Positions 45,163 to 55,874 of a stretch of 64,000 nucleotides of DNA are shown in pieces. The DNA lies in the NCBI GenBank assembly GCA_001051155.2, contig JYIP02000003.1:4836001-4900000 (forward strand). The letters are read 5' to 3'. Each line of letters starts with the position of its first letter. The first letter of the stretch is position 1. The position numbers and the translations under genes were made by a program. The notes below the pieces were generated by a model that was not told the origin of the DNA, searched no databases, and saw only the letters and a program-made list of their open reading frames with translations. Source of the DNA: Chrysoporthe austroafricana (Eukaryota > Ascomycota > Sordariomycetes > Diaporthales > Cryphonectriaceae).

Positions 45163-46570
45163 TTTCAGCATTGGCCAAGAGGCGCTTGGTCCTCAATTCG
45201 TGACATATTTGTGGTCCAATGTGCGACCCGAGTGAGTCTTGTCAGCTGCATGGGCGGAGATGCGTTGTCAGCAGCAGGCTTGGTGTCGCTCTCTTTCCTA
45301 AGTATTAGTGCATACTATTTCTTCATTGGTCTTTTCTAGTCAGCTGGGGGCGACGATCCTTTGCAGAGCCGCGACACGAGATCCATGCAGCAGCCACTTA
45401 TTCTAAGGGGATCTTCTCTCTGGATAGTCGAACTTCAGAATCATGTTTCAGGGTACTTATTTTTTCAGTGTATGCGGGTTTAGAGCGTGCGTCCCAAACT
45501 CGACGATGCTGAAGCTGAAGTTGGACCACGCGCCGACTGCGAATGTTAGCGGTCCAGGGAGATTCCGTCCTTGAAAGGTTGCATATACGTACATCGAATG
45601 GGATCCAGCCTGAGGCCATCTCTAGATCACTGTCGACTCCGAGCTGTCTTTCACATGCAACGTCGCACGCCGATAGAATTTTTTTCTTCTTCGTTTTTCT
45701 TCCGCCCAGTGCAAGCATGATATACGCAGTGGAACCTGCCGACCATCAGTTCATACTCTCCGACGCCAGCTTTAGAAGCCAGCCACCCTGAGTCACGGTA
45801 TTGGCCGTGCCGTCTCCAATACGATGTGAAGACGGACGATGAGTCGCGCCTAGTGCCTCATAGCCCATCAAATCAGCAATTACACCGCTTATCAGGCCAG
45901 ATCATGACGAGCGGATGGGGCAGATCCTGGCCGTGTTGGAAGTCTGAGCATTTTAAGGGGCTCGCGCTATCAGAGTGAGCTGATCGGAACAAGATTCGCT
46001 GATTGCCACCGGGATTTCAGCGGGCTCCCAGCGGCAGTCTCCCGATGCGATTACAGCTCGAGCAAAATTTTCGAGTCCTGGCCCCTCGAACCACGTGTTC
46101 ACGCAGCGCCATGCCACGCCGATTATAGAACTCGCTGGCCTGGAACCAAATTTCAGGGAGGGCCCCCAACGCGACAGGCCCGGATTAGACATCAGCAATC
46201 GAATCCTCCCGAGCTGGAGGCCCGCTGCGGGCCCCTACGTAGCACGTACTGGGCAGTATGGATGGTTGACAGGGCTCTGGCGTACAGGGCTGCATACAGG
46301 GCTGCGGGCGTAGCGTTGGGCATCGGGAGCTAACGGGAGCTGCGTCACGGCGGCGGTGGGGGTCAATTTACAGGGATGGCACAGCACTGGGCATCCCTTC
46401 TGGGCTTTTAATAGCCGTGATGTTTCCGCCCTGCTGTTCGCCGCCACGGTCGCCATGATTCCTTGACTACAATTTTCTTCTTCTGACAGGCCACCGCGCT
46501 CTGACAGCTCCTACGAACCAGTGGCTCATCCCGAGTCGGCGTTCTTCTGTTCTCTGCTGCGTGAGTGATC
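45163..46570. other. Spacer upstream of TDT transporter
   Basis: About 1.4 kb. A short direct repeat of TACAGGGCT-like units occurs near 46268-46306. No coding region is supported. Confidence 0.5.
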
Positions 46571-47894
46571 ATGGAGCCCCAGGTCCGCCAGTTTTCCCCC
46601 CAGGAAAAGCAGAAGCTCGGCCACCCAGACTCCACGGGCGATGGCGAGGTCGAGCCGACGCCTCGGGTCCCCCTCGAGAGGATCCCTACCTACCTCCAGC
46701 CGCCGATATCTCTGAGAGAGAGGCTGCGGCACTTCACATTTGCATGGTACACTGTCACGTAAGTCGAGGTGCTCTCCTTCAGCGGGCAGGGGCTTGAGGC
46801 TGACTGGCCGTCGCAGCATGTCCACCGGCGGTATTGCCCTCGTCCTGGGCCTTACGCCGCATCGTTTCAGAGGCCTTGACACCATAGGCTTGGTGGTCTT
46901 CCTGTTCGACCTCGTCTGCTTTGCCACCATATCAGCGTGTCTGCTCCTGAGGTTCGCGCTCTACAAGCACACCTTCCGCAGGACCCTCACGCGCCCGAGG
47001 GAGGCCCTCTTCGTCTCGACATGCTTCCTGTCCATCGCGGCCCTCCTTTCGAACGCCGAAAAGTACGGCGCGCTGTTCCTAAGTGTGCGTGCTCAGGACG
47101 GGCTTGCAGTGTTCTTGAGGGTGACGTTCTGGCTTTACGTGGCGGTGACATTCGTCCTGTCGGTCATCCAGTACCACCTGCTGTTCTCGGTGAAGGAGCA
47201 GCGGCGCCTGACGGTCAACTCTATGACGCCAGCCTGGATCCTGCCGATCTTCCCTGTCATGCTGGCAGGCACCATCGCCGCCTTCGACTCGCCGACGCAG
47301 GAGCCACCTCAAGCCCTCGCCATCATCTCTGCAGGCGTCGCGGCGCAGGGCCTCGGCATGCTCGTCTCGGTCTTTATGTACGCCACTTACCTCTCACGCC
47401 TCATGGTCTACGGCCTGCCGGCGCAACGGCCAGGCATGTTCATCGCGGTCGGGCCGCCGAGTTTCACGTGCGCTGCCCTGATCGGCATGGCCAACGATGT
47501 GCCGCGGATCTTCGCGTCGGAGGTCCCCGCTGTCGAGGGCATGCTCAGGCCCGACATCCTCGCCAACGGCGTCCAGCTGGCCGCGCTGTACTGCTCGTTC
47601 TTCCTGTGGGGCCTGAGCTTCTGGTTCTTCGCCTCCGCGGTGATGGCCGTCGCGGCTGGGATGCCGGACCGCAAGTTTCATCTCAGCTGGTGGAGCTTCG
47701 TGTTCCCCAACGTCGGGTTCTGCGTGTCGACCATCCGTGTTGGCGAGGCGATGGGAAGCGATGGTCTGCTCTGGTTCAGCACGGTCTTGACGATCGTGCT
47801 GGTGATAGCTTGGTTCTACATTGCCTGGCGCTGTATCTGGGCTGTTATCCAGAGGGAGATTGTCTGGCCAGGACACGACGAGGACTCGGACTGA
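46571..47894 (+). CDS. TDT-family transporter (Mae1/Ssu1/SLAC1 fold)
   Basis: Predicted 421 aa from exons 46571-46758 and 46817-47894 (58-nt intron, GTAAGT...CAG). The family hallmark R-H-F-T-F-A-W-Y-T-V-T-M-S-T-G-G-I-A is formed across the intron at about residues 53-70. About ten hydrophobic segments follow, e.g. I-G-L-V-V-F-L-F-D-L-V-C-F, V-A-V-T-F-V-L-S-V-I and V-L-T-I-V-L-V-I-A-W-F. Members are Mae1 (malate/C4-dicarboxylate uptake), Ssu1 (sulfite efflux) and SLAC1 anion channels. Sequence alone does not settle which; the Mae1-like reading is slightly favoured by the hallmark wording. Plasma membrane location is expected. Confidence 0.9.
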
Positions 47895-48518
47895 TCTAAA
47901 TCCGCAGAACGAGCTCGATGCCACCCGTGAGAACCTGCCTCATCAAGATGTCCCCCCATCGCGCACGGTTCTTCCGACGCGCATTCGGAAGATTGCTTCG
48001 GGGGGCCTTATCACGAAATACCCGACGTCTACGGATTGCGGTCACTTCGGCGTGCGCCCGGATTTGCTGTCCGATGATCCGCGACATGCGCCAGGCACCA
48101 ACGCATATCCACACTACTTCAAGGAAGCAAGGCCGCCCCGCACTGGCCATCCAAGGCCTGCAATACAACGATTCATAACGCGTTATGTGTTATCGTTATG
48201 CACAGAACCACCCGCCGGATATGGTAATAAGGTTCAACAGAATGGCGCCATACGTCGCGCAGCGCAGGGCTTCAGGTGAGTCAGAATCACCCCGCACTCG
48301 CCTACCAAGGCTGTGCTGCGTCATTTTATTCCGTGATTCATTTTGTTCCATCGTGAAGTGATGCTGCATCAACGCCTACGGCCGTTATAAGAAGGGAATA
48401 TTGACTTCTCCCAGATAAATACCTGGTGTCCTTGTTTGATTCCTGGATCTCAGACTCAAGATATTAAACATCCAGAGCATCATTCTCTCTTGATCTGTTT
48501 CAGCCGACATAAAAGACC
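47895..48518. other. Spacer, no gene seen
   Basis: About 0.6 kb between two plus-strand genes. A possible TATA-like TTATAAG lies near 48385, about 130 bp before the next start codon. Confidence 0.5.
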
Positions 48519-49577
48519 ATGGACTCGACCGACGCTCAGGTTGTCACGGGGAGCACGCCCCCTCGACGGGCCACCACGACAATTGGCCTGGATCCGGAGT
48601 ACTGGGAAGCCATCAAGGACAGTGACTTCAAGGACCTGGTGGTCCCCAAGATGACCACGGCACACGATCTCCGGGCCTTCAGCAACCCCGTACTGAAGAC
48701 AGCTATCGAGAAGGCTTCTTCCCAGCATCCTCCTCCAGCGGAACCAGTCACGGAGACCACGACTGAGATCAAGACCTTCGACGGAGCAACGATTACGATC
48801 CACCGCTTTGCACAGGAGAAGCACCGCGCCCTGCTCCAAAAGGGGCAGCGCCCTCGTCCCACAGTCTATCATGTCCACGGCGGCGGACTGATCGCTGGCA
48901 GTGTCGAAATCTGCCGGCCGAACTTCACGCGCAACGTGGCATTCTGGGACGTTCAGGTGTTCGCGGTCGGGTACCGGGTGGCGCCAGAGAACCCCGCCCC
49001 GGGCCCGGTCGAGGATGCATTCGCTGGGCTGAAATGGCTGTCCGAGAACGCAGAGTCCATGGGAATCGACCCAGCGAGATTGATCATCTTCGGCGACAGC
49101 GCAGGCGGCGGCATCGCTGCCGGGACGACAATCCTGGCCCGCGACAGGGGCCTGAACCCGCCGCTCGCCAAGCAGGTCCTGGTCTACCCCATGATCGACG
49201 ACCGCACCAAATACGGGCCGGACTAGCCTGTCAGGAACTACCTGGGCTGGACAGAGGCGGATAATGCCATCGGCTGGTCAGCTTACCTGGGCGCGGACAG
49301 GGCCGGCAAGGAAGATGCAGATGTCAGCATCTATGATGCACCTGGCAGGGCTAAGGTGGAGGACCTGGTCGGGCTCCCTAGGACGTATATCGACACGGGG
49401 GGGCTGGACCTGTTCAGGGATGAGGACCTGCAGTACGCGGCCAGGCTGCTGCAGGCCAACGTTGAGGTCGAGTTCCACTTATACCCAGGAGTGCCTCATG
49501 GCTTCGAAAGTTCGTCGACGCCGAGCGTGGTTCAGAGGGCGCATGAGAACAGGAAGAAGGCTGTCGTGACTGTGTGA
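48519..49577 (+). pseudogene. Alpha/beta hydrolase (hormone-sensitive-lipase type) with in-frame TAG
   Basis: The frame from ATG 48519 encodes an HSL/arylesterase-like hydrolase with oxyanion motif H-V-H-G-G-G (about 119-124) and nucleophile G-D-S-A-G-G-G (Ser194). It stops at TAG 49224-49226 (codon 236), right after D-D-R-T-K-Y-G-P-D. The same frame then continues with good homology-like sequence (N-Y-L-G-W, W-S-A-Y-L-G, D-L-F-R-D-E-D, and the catalytic His in V-P-H-G-F-E at codon 327) to TGA 49575-49577. A product ending at the TAG would lack the Asp and His of the triad. No GT-AG intron that would remove the stop is evident. Either a young nonsense allele or a sequencing error; every other part looks functional. 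Confidence 0.82.
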
Positions 49578-50307
49578 TGGTGGTGGTGATAGTATACTTT
49601 AGATAGGGATTCCCTCTTTCGGGTGTCCTGATCACCAGACAATAGAGGTGGTTGTCTATACTCTTGTGAACATAACATATCTGGCAGCAACAAGTGATGA
49701 GGATGAGGTGGAGAGTGCGAAGAGGCTTTCTTTCATTGCAACCTCTTCCATCCACCACAAGCCGGTGCCCCCTCCTAAAAGAACTGTGATGACTCAGCTG
49801 GACCCCTGATTTCCAACGTCCACTCTACTGAGCTCTCCACCCGCCAGAGAAATTTGGTGTGCCACACTCTGCAGCTCCAGGCCTGCAAGCCTGTCCGAGC
49901 CTGTCCAAGCCTGCCCCAAGCCTGTTACATAAGAACGTGCACCGCGTCCATAGGCGCATGAAAACTCATCCAGACCAAGAGCAGTCGATCGGTTTTGACT
50001 CGTTCTTTTCCCAGGCGGCCGCCTGCGAACCCTGTAATTTAGTGGGGTTGGAAGCAGCCTGCCGTCAGAATTTTTTTTTCTCTGTCCCCCTCAGCCTGTC
50101 TAGACGCGCTGATCCATGCAAACGCGAGGCTGCCCAAATAATATTTAGTTCACACGCCTCTTCTCATCTCACCGCTCGCTTTGACCTCTGGTCTCTGCGT
50201 CTTTAACCATCCTCTCCTCCCTCCTGGATACCAGCAGGCCGTCGTCGCCCTCCCTCCCGCCACCAGACCACCTCAGCCTGCCCCCCACCTCACCCACATT
50301 CGCCACC
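49578..50307. other. Spacer upstream of SET/NAP gene
   Basis: About 0.73 kb. It contains the 10-11 bp tandem repeat listed separately and a pyrimidine-rich leader (CTTTAACCATCCTCTCCTCC) just before 50308. Confidence 0.5.
49879..49928. repeat. AAGCCTGTCC tandem repeat
   Basis: Units AGGCCTGC (49879-49886), AAGCCTGTCC (49887-49896), GAGCCTGTCC (49897-49906), AAGCCTGCCCC (49907-49917) and AAGCCTGTTAC (49918-49928). A degenerate 10-11 bp tandem array about 400 bp upstream of the histone chaperone gene. Confidence 0.85.
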
Positions 50308-51309
50308 ATGTCTTCCTCTGAGGAGTTTGTCATCGACCCGGCTGCCATCAAGGAGCTCCAGCTCATCGAGGCCAGCCTCTCTGATGTCGACACCGAGATC
50401 ACCGCCAAGCAGTACCTGATGACCAAGGACATTCTTCAGGCGCGCCAGAACACCATCGCCAAGATCCCTGGCTTCTGGGCTGTCGTGTTTGACCACGCCT
50501 CCACTGAGCTCGAGGCGACCATCACTAGCAGCGATCTCGAGGTCTTCGCTAAGGCCCTGAAGGGCATCGAGGTCGGCCGCCCTGAGATCCCCGCCTCGGC
50601 CAACCCGTCTCAGGTCGGCCTCGACAACTTTGGCGAGCCCCGCTCCGTCACCATCCGCTTCCACTGGGCTGAGAATGAGTGGTTCACCGACTCCGTCCTT
50701 GAGAAGTCTTTCTACTACCGCTACGGCAAGGACGGCTCCGCCGGCCTCGTCTCCGAGCCTATCCGCGTCAACTGGAAGGCTGGCAAGGATCTGACCGAGG
50801 GCCTGACCGACGCAGCCTACAACTTCTGGGCCGCCCAGACGCAGAACCCCGCCCAGCAGCTCGATGGCGTCCTGGCCGGCGACGCCCGCAAGAGCCGCGA
50901 CGCCGAGGCCCGCAAGATGCCCGAGTACAAGGCCTTGGCCGACCGGCTCGAGAACGCCACCAACAGCGCCATCTCCTTCTTCAACTTCTTCTCCTACCGT
51001 GGCCGGTGGACCAGCGCTGCCGAGAGCGTCGAGGCCAAGAGCGAATTGTTGGCGAAGCGCCAGGCCGCCCTGAACGGCAACGCCGCGGACGACGACGAGG
51101 ACGAGGATGACGAGGACGAGGATTTCCCCGAGGAGGACGTCGAGACTTTCTCGGCTGGCCACGAGGTCGCCGTGTCCATCGCGGAGGATATCTTCCCTAG
51201 CGCCATCGACTACTTCATGGCCGACACCATTGACAGCGATGACGAGCTGGATGGTCTCGAGATCGACAACACGGACGACGAGGACGATGACGATGTGGAG
51301 ATGTCCTAA
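50308..51309 (+). CDS. Nucleosome assembly protein, SET/Vps75-like histone chaperone
   Basis: Predicted 333-aa single-exon protein. It starts with a long dimerisation helix, then I-P-G-F-W-A-V-V-F typical of SET/NAP, V-T-I-R-F-H-W-A-E-N-E-W-F, and E-S-F/K-F-Y-Y-R-Y-G-like segment. About residue 225 reads F-F-N-F-F-S-Y-R-G-R-W. The C-terminus is acidic (D-D-D-E-D-E-D-D-E-D-E-D-F-P-E-E-D, and again at the very end), as expected for histone-binding tails. Such chaperones carry H3-H4 or H2A-H2B and, for Vps75, support the Rtt109 acetyltransferase. Start context CACCATGTC is strong. Location nuclear by function (inference). Confidence 0.92.
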   Translation: MSSSEEFVIDPAAIKELQLIEASLSDVDTEITAKQYLMTKDILQARQNTIAKIPGFWAVVFDHASTELEATITSSDLEVFAKALKGIEVGRPEIPASANPSQVGLDNFGEPRSVTIRFHWAENEWFTDSVLEKSFYYRYGKDGSAGLVSEPIRVNWKAGKDLTEGLTDAAYNFWAAQTQNPAQQLDGVLAGDARKSRDAEARKMPEYKALADRLENATNSAISFFNFFSYRGRWTSAAESVEAKSELLAKRQAALNGNAADDDEDEDDEDEDFPEEDVETFSAGHEVAVSIAEDIFPSAIDYFMADTIDSDDELDGLEIDNTDDEDDDDVEMS

Positions 51310-51736
51310 GGGTGAGTCTGGGGGCTTTTTTTTCGCGGAGGAAAGGAGTGGCGAGCTTTTTATAGGAAGGTTTTTGAAACGTCATGATCATCAATGAGAT
51401 ACCACTTGAATTCAGATTTTCTATGTACGAGAGAAGCAAAAGAGATCGCAACCGAACAGAATTAAATGGCCAGTCTTGTTTCTAAAGAAATTGAAACTGC
51501 TTGGTGTGACTAGCTATCCCTCGGGCATACGGTGGCTGTCCAGCTTCACACGCTGAGGCTTAACATCACACATAGCGCCAGTCGCCCAGACCTCACTGTG
51601 CTGCCTCATAATCGTGATGGAGGCAACCAGCTCATAGAGGTGCATATACCAAGGCATACTAAGCGAGATATGACTTACTCCAAGGTGTGAGCAGCAGACT
51701 TCCAGTGACTATACAGCGGCTGGCGCTGAATTATAT
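51310..51736. other. Spacer, no gene seen
   Basis: About 0.43 kb containing the SET/NAP 3' region and the promoter of the membrane protein; TTATATAT at 51731-51738 overlaps the chosen start codon, so the true start could be the Met five codons later. Confidence 0.5.
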
Positions 51737-53042
51737 ATGCCCGTACACAAGATGCCGCCCGAATTTGTTCCTGAGCATTCTACAGCTTTGACAATGCACG
51801 ACGACAGGCCACGCCCGCAAAGATACTACTTTGCATCGAGTCCTGAGTCTACCCCCACCAACACGAGTCCGCCGACGTACTCGTCCCCCTACGAAGAAGA
51901 CAGGCTACGGTATACACAGCCGAGAACTCCACCACCCATCGCCGCGTCCTCAACAACTGCGAAATTTCCCAACCCAACGATTCCGACCGCTGCTCTGGCA
52001 GAAGAGCTCCGAGAGCCACCAGCTAAGCACCTATACACCCCAGAAGCGTCCAGTGAGCCACCCGTTCCCCCTTACGCTCCAGCCGAGGAGACCTTTGGCA
52101 AGGTATACGGCACGGACCGGGAACCCAAGAACAACGGGATGGACGCATACGAGATGGGGTCCATGCGTCGTACTGACACGAGCGACCGGTCGGTCCTTGG
52201 CGCCTGGCACACCGAAAAGCGCGACCAGAGCTCTCGGGCATGGATTGTCAAGGTCATCCTGGCCATATGCGTTGGGATTCTGGCCGCCATCGTCATGGGC
52301 CTCTCCGTAGAGCTCATGACCCACTGCGGGAGCGCATCGGCCCCGACGGCCACCGTCACCTTGGACCAGAAGCCGACGCTGTATATTTCGAGCATAACGC
52401 TGACGGTCACAACGACGGCGAGTCCCTCTACCGTGACAGTCACCGGATCGTCGCCAGGGGAGTCGGCTGTGGGTACTGTCAGTACTGTCACCACTACCGT
52501 ATTCTCTACCTCCGCCTCGACAACGACGGTCTCGCAGACCGTGGCCTCGAGCTCCGTGTATACGACCACTATCACAGCTGGCTCCTCCTCCTCCTCCTCC
52601 TCCTCCACGTCGGCCTCGTCTTCCCAGACTTCATCCGCAAGTGCAGCTACCCAACACATGAAAGGTGAGCCTAGATTCTAGATCAACAAGCTCCGCAGCA
52701 CCCTATCAAATCCCACTGACCCAGACTAACCAGACGGTGCATAAATAAGACAACGACTGCACGCCAGGCTGCAACATAGGGGACTCCGTGGCCGGCATAG
52801 ACGTGTTGAAGCAGCAAGGACTTGAGTCCACCTGCGCTAGCATAATGATCTCGATCTTCCAGGGGTGCGTCTCTCCTTCCTGCCGTGCCATGGGCGACAC
52901 GTCGGATGCTACCCACGACGGAGCCATCGAGGACGTCGCGAACTGTTTCTACATGTGCGACTCCGACATCATAACATCTTGCTGCCCTTGCGGCATCAAC
53001 ACCTCGAGGAAGACTTGCGACACGTGTCCCGACGGCTCGTGA
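51737..53042 (+). CDS. Single-pass membrane protein with Ser/Thr stalk and Cys-rich C-terminus
   Basis: Predicted 406 aa from exons 51737-52664 and 52750-53042 (85-nt intron GTGAGC...AAG). The N-terminal 165 residues are Pro-rich and hydrophilic, with P-P-x-Y-like and S-P sites. One membrane segment lies at about 167-190 (W-I-V-K-V-I-L-A-I-C-V-G-I-L-A-A-I-V). A Ser/Thr-rich region of about 110 residues follows, ending in poly-Ser, then a C-terminal domain with about a dozen cysteines (D-C-T-P-G-C-N; S-C-C-P-C-G; T-C-D-T-C-P). With no signal peptide, type II topology is likely: cytosolic N-terminus, glycosylated exterior. It resembles a wall sensor or surface receptor in build, but I recognise no named domain. 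An alternative start at Met6 exists. Confidence 0.75.
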
Positions 53043-54611
53043 TATTCTTCAGTTATTTATATCGGCCATCTTTGGTCATCTGACGAGCAGAGACAGACTT
53101 GAAGCGAAACGTAGGCCTCCGGGTAATGAATGTAGGATGTCTCTGATTTTGACAGGAATACACAAGTCATTTGTTCCAGAAATATTTCTGGCATCATCAG
53201 GTATGTAGCCTGAAGGGATAAGATGCCCACCTGCCATCAACCTGTTCACTGAGAATTGCGAGCTTTGTGTTCATTAGTGTCTTCTATCGATGCATGAGAA
53301 CAATCAACTAGTTCGAAGAGTAATCTGCGGTTTCGTAAAGAGAACCATCAGCAATCAATTGCACGGCTTTTTCGAGGCAAAACGCCACAAGTCCAGCCAT
53401 GACTCCTAGCTCTCCCCCTGAGGTTGGGACTTGACTATGCGTTTAGGGAATTCTCTCACTATTCCTTTGGCACCACACCTGCACCGACGTGTTGCTTCCT
53501 TAGCCCCCGCCTTCATGCCATCACATAGTAGAGCTGAGCGAGAAAACTTCAGGGCTTCCGTCTGATCCCGGCCTTGTCCAAGCATTGGTGGAATAGACTG
53601 AGCATAGGACGAAGTTTTAGCGAAAGTCCCCGTGCTACATGACGCGCTGCAGCTCGACATCATCCGACGCCATGCCAAGTTCAGTAGCAGTAAATTTTTG
53701 TCACCATGTAGCATGCCCAGTACTTAAACACGCGCTCCTTGCACTGAATGCCTCAGACTACGCCACTGTAGCCAGTCGTGAGCCCGCGGAAATAGAGCCG
53801 GCACCCTACGCAACAAGAGAAGCCCATCCCAAAGAAACGCGACATTACTCAATCCGCATTGAATTATCATCAATCCTCCGCTTAGCGTCTTCTGATTCTT
53901 GTAGTTCCTGTAGCAGAAACCATGCCGCTGACAGATTTGAAACTCGTGGGGCTGTCCGGTGAGCGGGTGCAATGTCGCCAGGCCTTACTCCGGCCTTGGT
54001 GCTTCTCAAATTAGCGAGCTCCTTTCTTTATGTGGCAAATCCTGAATCCAGTAACGTTCGGTCACACATATAGTCTGGGCTAAGACAATGGGATTACTGG
54101 TGTCCACCGGCAGAACACCCTGGTGGCCGGACGTTTAGTTCGACCGCAGCCACGATGATTATAGCTCAGCTCCCTTGTGTTCGGCTTTCGTAATGTGCCG
54201 GTGGGAGTCTCCATGGTCCATCTGAATGGCCGGGTGAGATAATTATGTAATGTAAGAAGCACAGGTGGATGGGTTGAGTGGAGGGCGACCCACAATGTAT
54301 GCATCACATCCTGTGCTCTTTGGCTTCCTCTTTGTTGATCGGTAAGCAGCGCCGTTGTCGGGTTCGGATAATTAGTGTCTGCCGCCCTCAAACTCTGTGC
54401 CCGCATCTGCACTTCGAGACGCCACGCGCTGTCTGTATATATAAATGTATTATGCTGCTGCGGGGTTGGGAAGCGAGTGAGACACTCTCTCATCACAGAT
54501 CTCACCCGGCATCGCGCGTCCGCCAAGGAGACTCATCCAGCAGGTAATCGTTGTCGCGTAAGGCCAGATTGAAGATTGTCATCCGCCAACAAACATCAAC
54601 TAGACCAAATC
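53043..54611. other. Spacer, no gene seen
   Basis: About 1.6 kb without a domain-bearing frame. Its last part is the promoter of the following hydrolase and has a TATA-like site. Confidence 0.5.
54436..54445 (+). promoter_or_regulatory. TATA-box-like element of hydrolase gene
   Basis: TATATATAAA at 54436-54445, 167 bp before the start codon of the hydrolase at 54612. It is a strong match to the TATA consensus at a usual distance for a fungal gene. Function is inferred from position only. Confidence 0.4.
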
Positions 54612-55703
54612 ATGGCATCCTGTCAAGCACCAGGGAGGATCGGTGATCCGAACATGTCCTTGGCCACGGATCCTCGCCTGCACCCGAAACTTCTAGATGT
54701 ATTCAAGAGATACGGTCTCGAAAATAACATCCCAGCCTCTCACCTCCCCCCAGACGCGCCGCTCGAGGCCGTACGTGAGCTCGTGGCTGGACAGGAAGAC
54801 AAGCTCGGGCAGTTTTACGCCGTTGTCGATGTCACCAATCCTGACAAGTTCCCCTTTGCAGACATCACGACATCCGACAAGCTCATTCCCGGACCCGACA
54901 GCACGGAACTACGCTTGACCATCCGAAAGCCATCGGGCGCTGGAGATGCTCCCCTACCTGCCCTGATCTACTATCACGGTGGCGGAATGACGATTGGTAG
55001 TACGGACAACCCGCCGCAGAACACCTGGGCGGAAGCCCTAGCAGGGACCGGGCTCGTGGTCGTCACGGTCCATTTCCGCAACGCCTTCACCAAGGCTGGC
55101 GACAACCCGTTCCCTGCCGGCCTCAACGACTGCGCCGCGGCAGCTCGCTGGGTTCATGAGCACCGCAAGGAACTGGGCGTCACCAAAGTCGTCGTCCAAG
55201 GAGAGAGCGGCGGAGCGAATCTCGCCCTGGCCACCGCTTTGAAGGCGAAAAAGGAGGGCTGGATCGACGCGATTGACGGCGTCTGTGGGCTGATTCCGTT
55301 CATTAGTGGCGCATGGGGGAAATCTCGGGAGTGGCAGCTTCGCGAGCTGCCCAGCCTCGTCGAAAACGATGGCTACACCCTGGATATGGCTACGTGCACG
55401 CAACAAAGTATACTGTACGACCCTACTGGAGAAAATGCGCAGAACCCGCTTGCGTTTCCGTACTGGGCCAGCGACGAGGACCTGCGCGGTCTTCCGCCTC
55501 ATCTGATCGTGACGGCCGAGCTCGACCCTCTCCGGGACGAAGGCAACGCTTACTTCAGGAAATTGGTGAGGGCGGGTGTGAGCGCAATAGGGAGAACAAC
55601 TCTTGGGGTGACCCACGGGAGCGAGTTGATGTGGAAACAGGATGTGCCGGAGTTATTCGTGAATTCTGTATGGGAGATCAAGAAGTTCATTGACGGGCTC
55701 TGA
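54612..55703 (+). CDS. Alpha/beta hydrolase, hormone-sensitive-lipase/esterase type
   Basis: Predicted 363-aa single-exon protein. Seen: oxyanion motif Y-Y-H-G-G-G-M, nucleophile Q-G-E-S-G-G-A-N (Ser199), the acid in T-A-E-L-D-P-L-R-D-E, and the His in V-T-H-G-S-E. The full triad is present, so it should be an active carboxylesterase or lipase-like enzyme on small esters. No signal peptide, so probably cytosolic. It belongs to the same broad family as the broken gene at 48.5 kb but with G-E-S-G-G instead of G-D-S-A-G, so the two are not recent duplicates. The ATG at 54612 is the first; the frame extends upstream from a TTG only. Confidence 0.9.
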   Translation: MASCQAPGRIGDPNMSLATDPRLHPKLLDVFKRYGLENNIPASHLPPDAPLEAVRELVAGQEDKLGQFYAVVDVTNPDKFPFADITTSDKLIPGPDSTELRLTIRKPSGAGDAPLPALIYYHGGGMTIGSTDNPPQNTWAEALAGTGLVVVTVHFRNAFTKAGDNPFPAGLNDCAAAARWVHEHRKELGVTKVVVQGESGGANLALATALKAKKEGWIDAIDGVCGLIPFISGAWGKSREWQLRELPSLVENDGYTLDMATCTQQSILYDPTGENAQNPLAFPYWASDEDLRGLPPHLIVTAELDPLRDEGNAYFRKLVRAGVSAIGRTTLGVTHGSELMWKQDVPELFVNSVWEIKKFIDGL

Positions 55704-55874
55704 GTTGGGCTAAGCTAACCCTCCGGGGGGGGAGTGGCAGAATTGAGAACAGGAATTGACGGCCACGGGCAACGATTGATGACGCGTAATCTTTTTAGAC
55801 GTCGTACGTATTATGAATTGCCTATTGGTTGGATGATAAGAGAGGAATTTACAGGACTGTCCCTGAACAGAGAT

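Noticed and set aside
46937..47899. A 320-codon plus-strand frame within the TDT transporter
   Set aside because: Alternative frame of the transporter; lacks hydrophobic segments and any start context.
49197..49240. An intron removing the TAG in the esterase
   Set aside because: No GT donor with a usable phase and consensus lies before the stop; the only nearby AG (CCTGTCAG) has no partner.
51074..51130. Tandem GAC/GAG repeat treated as a separate repeat element
   Set aside because: It simply encodes the acidic tail of the histone chaperone.
50290..51162. A 290-codon minus-strand frame over the SET/NAP gene
   Set aside because: Mirror frame of the biased histone chaperone gene, no family resemblance.
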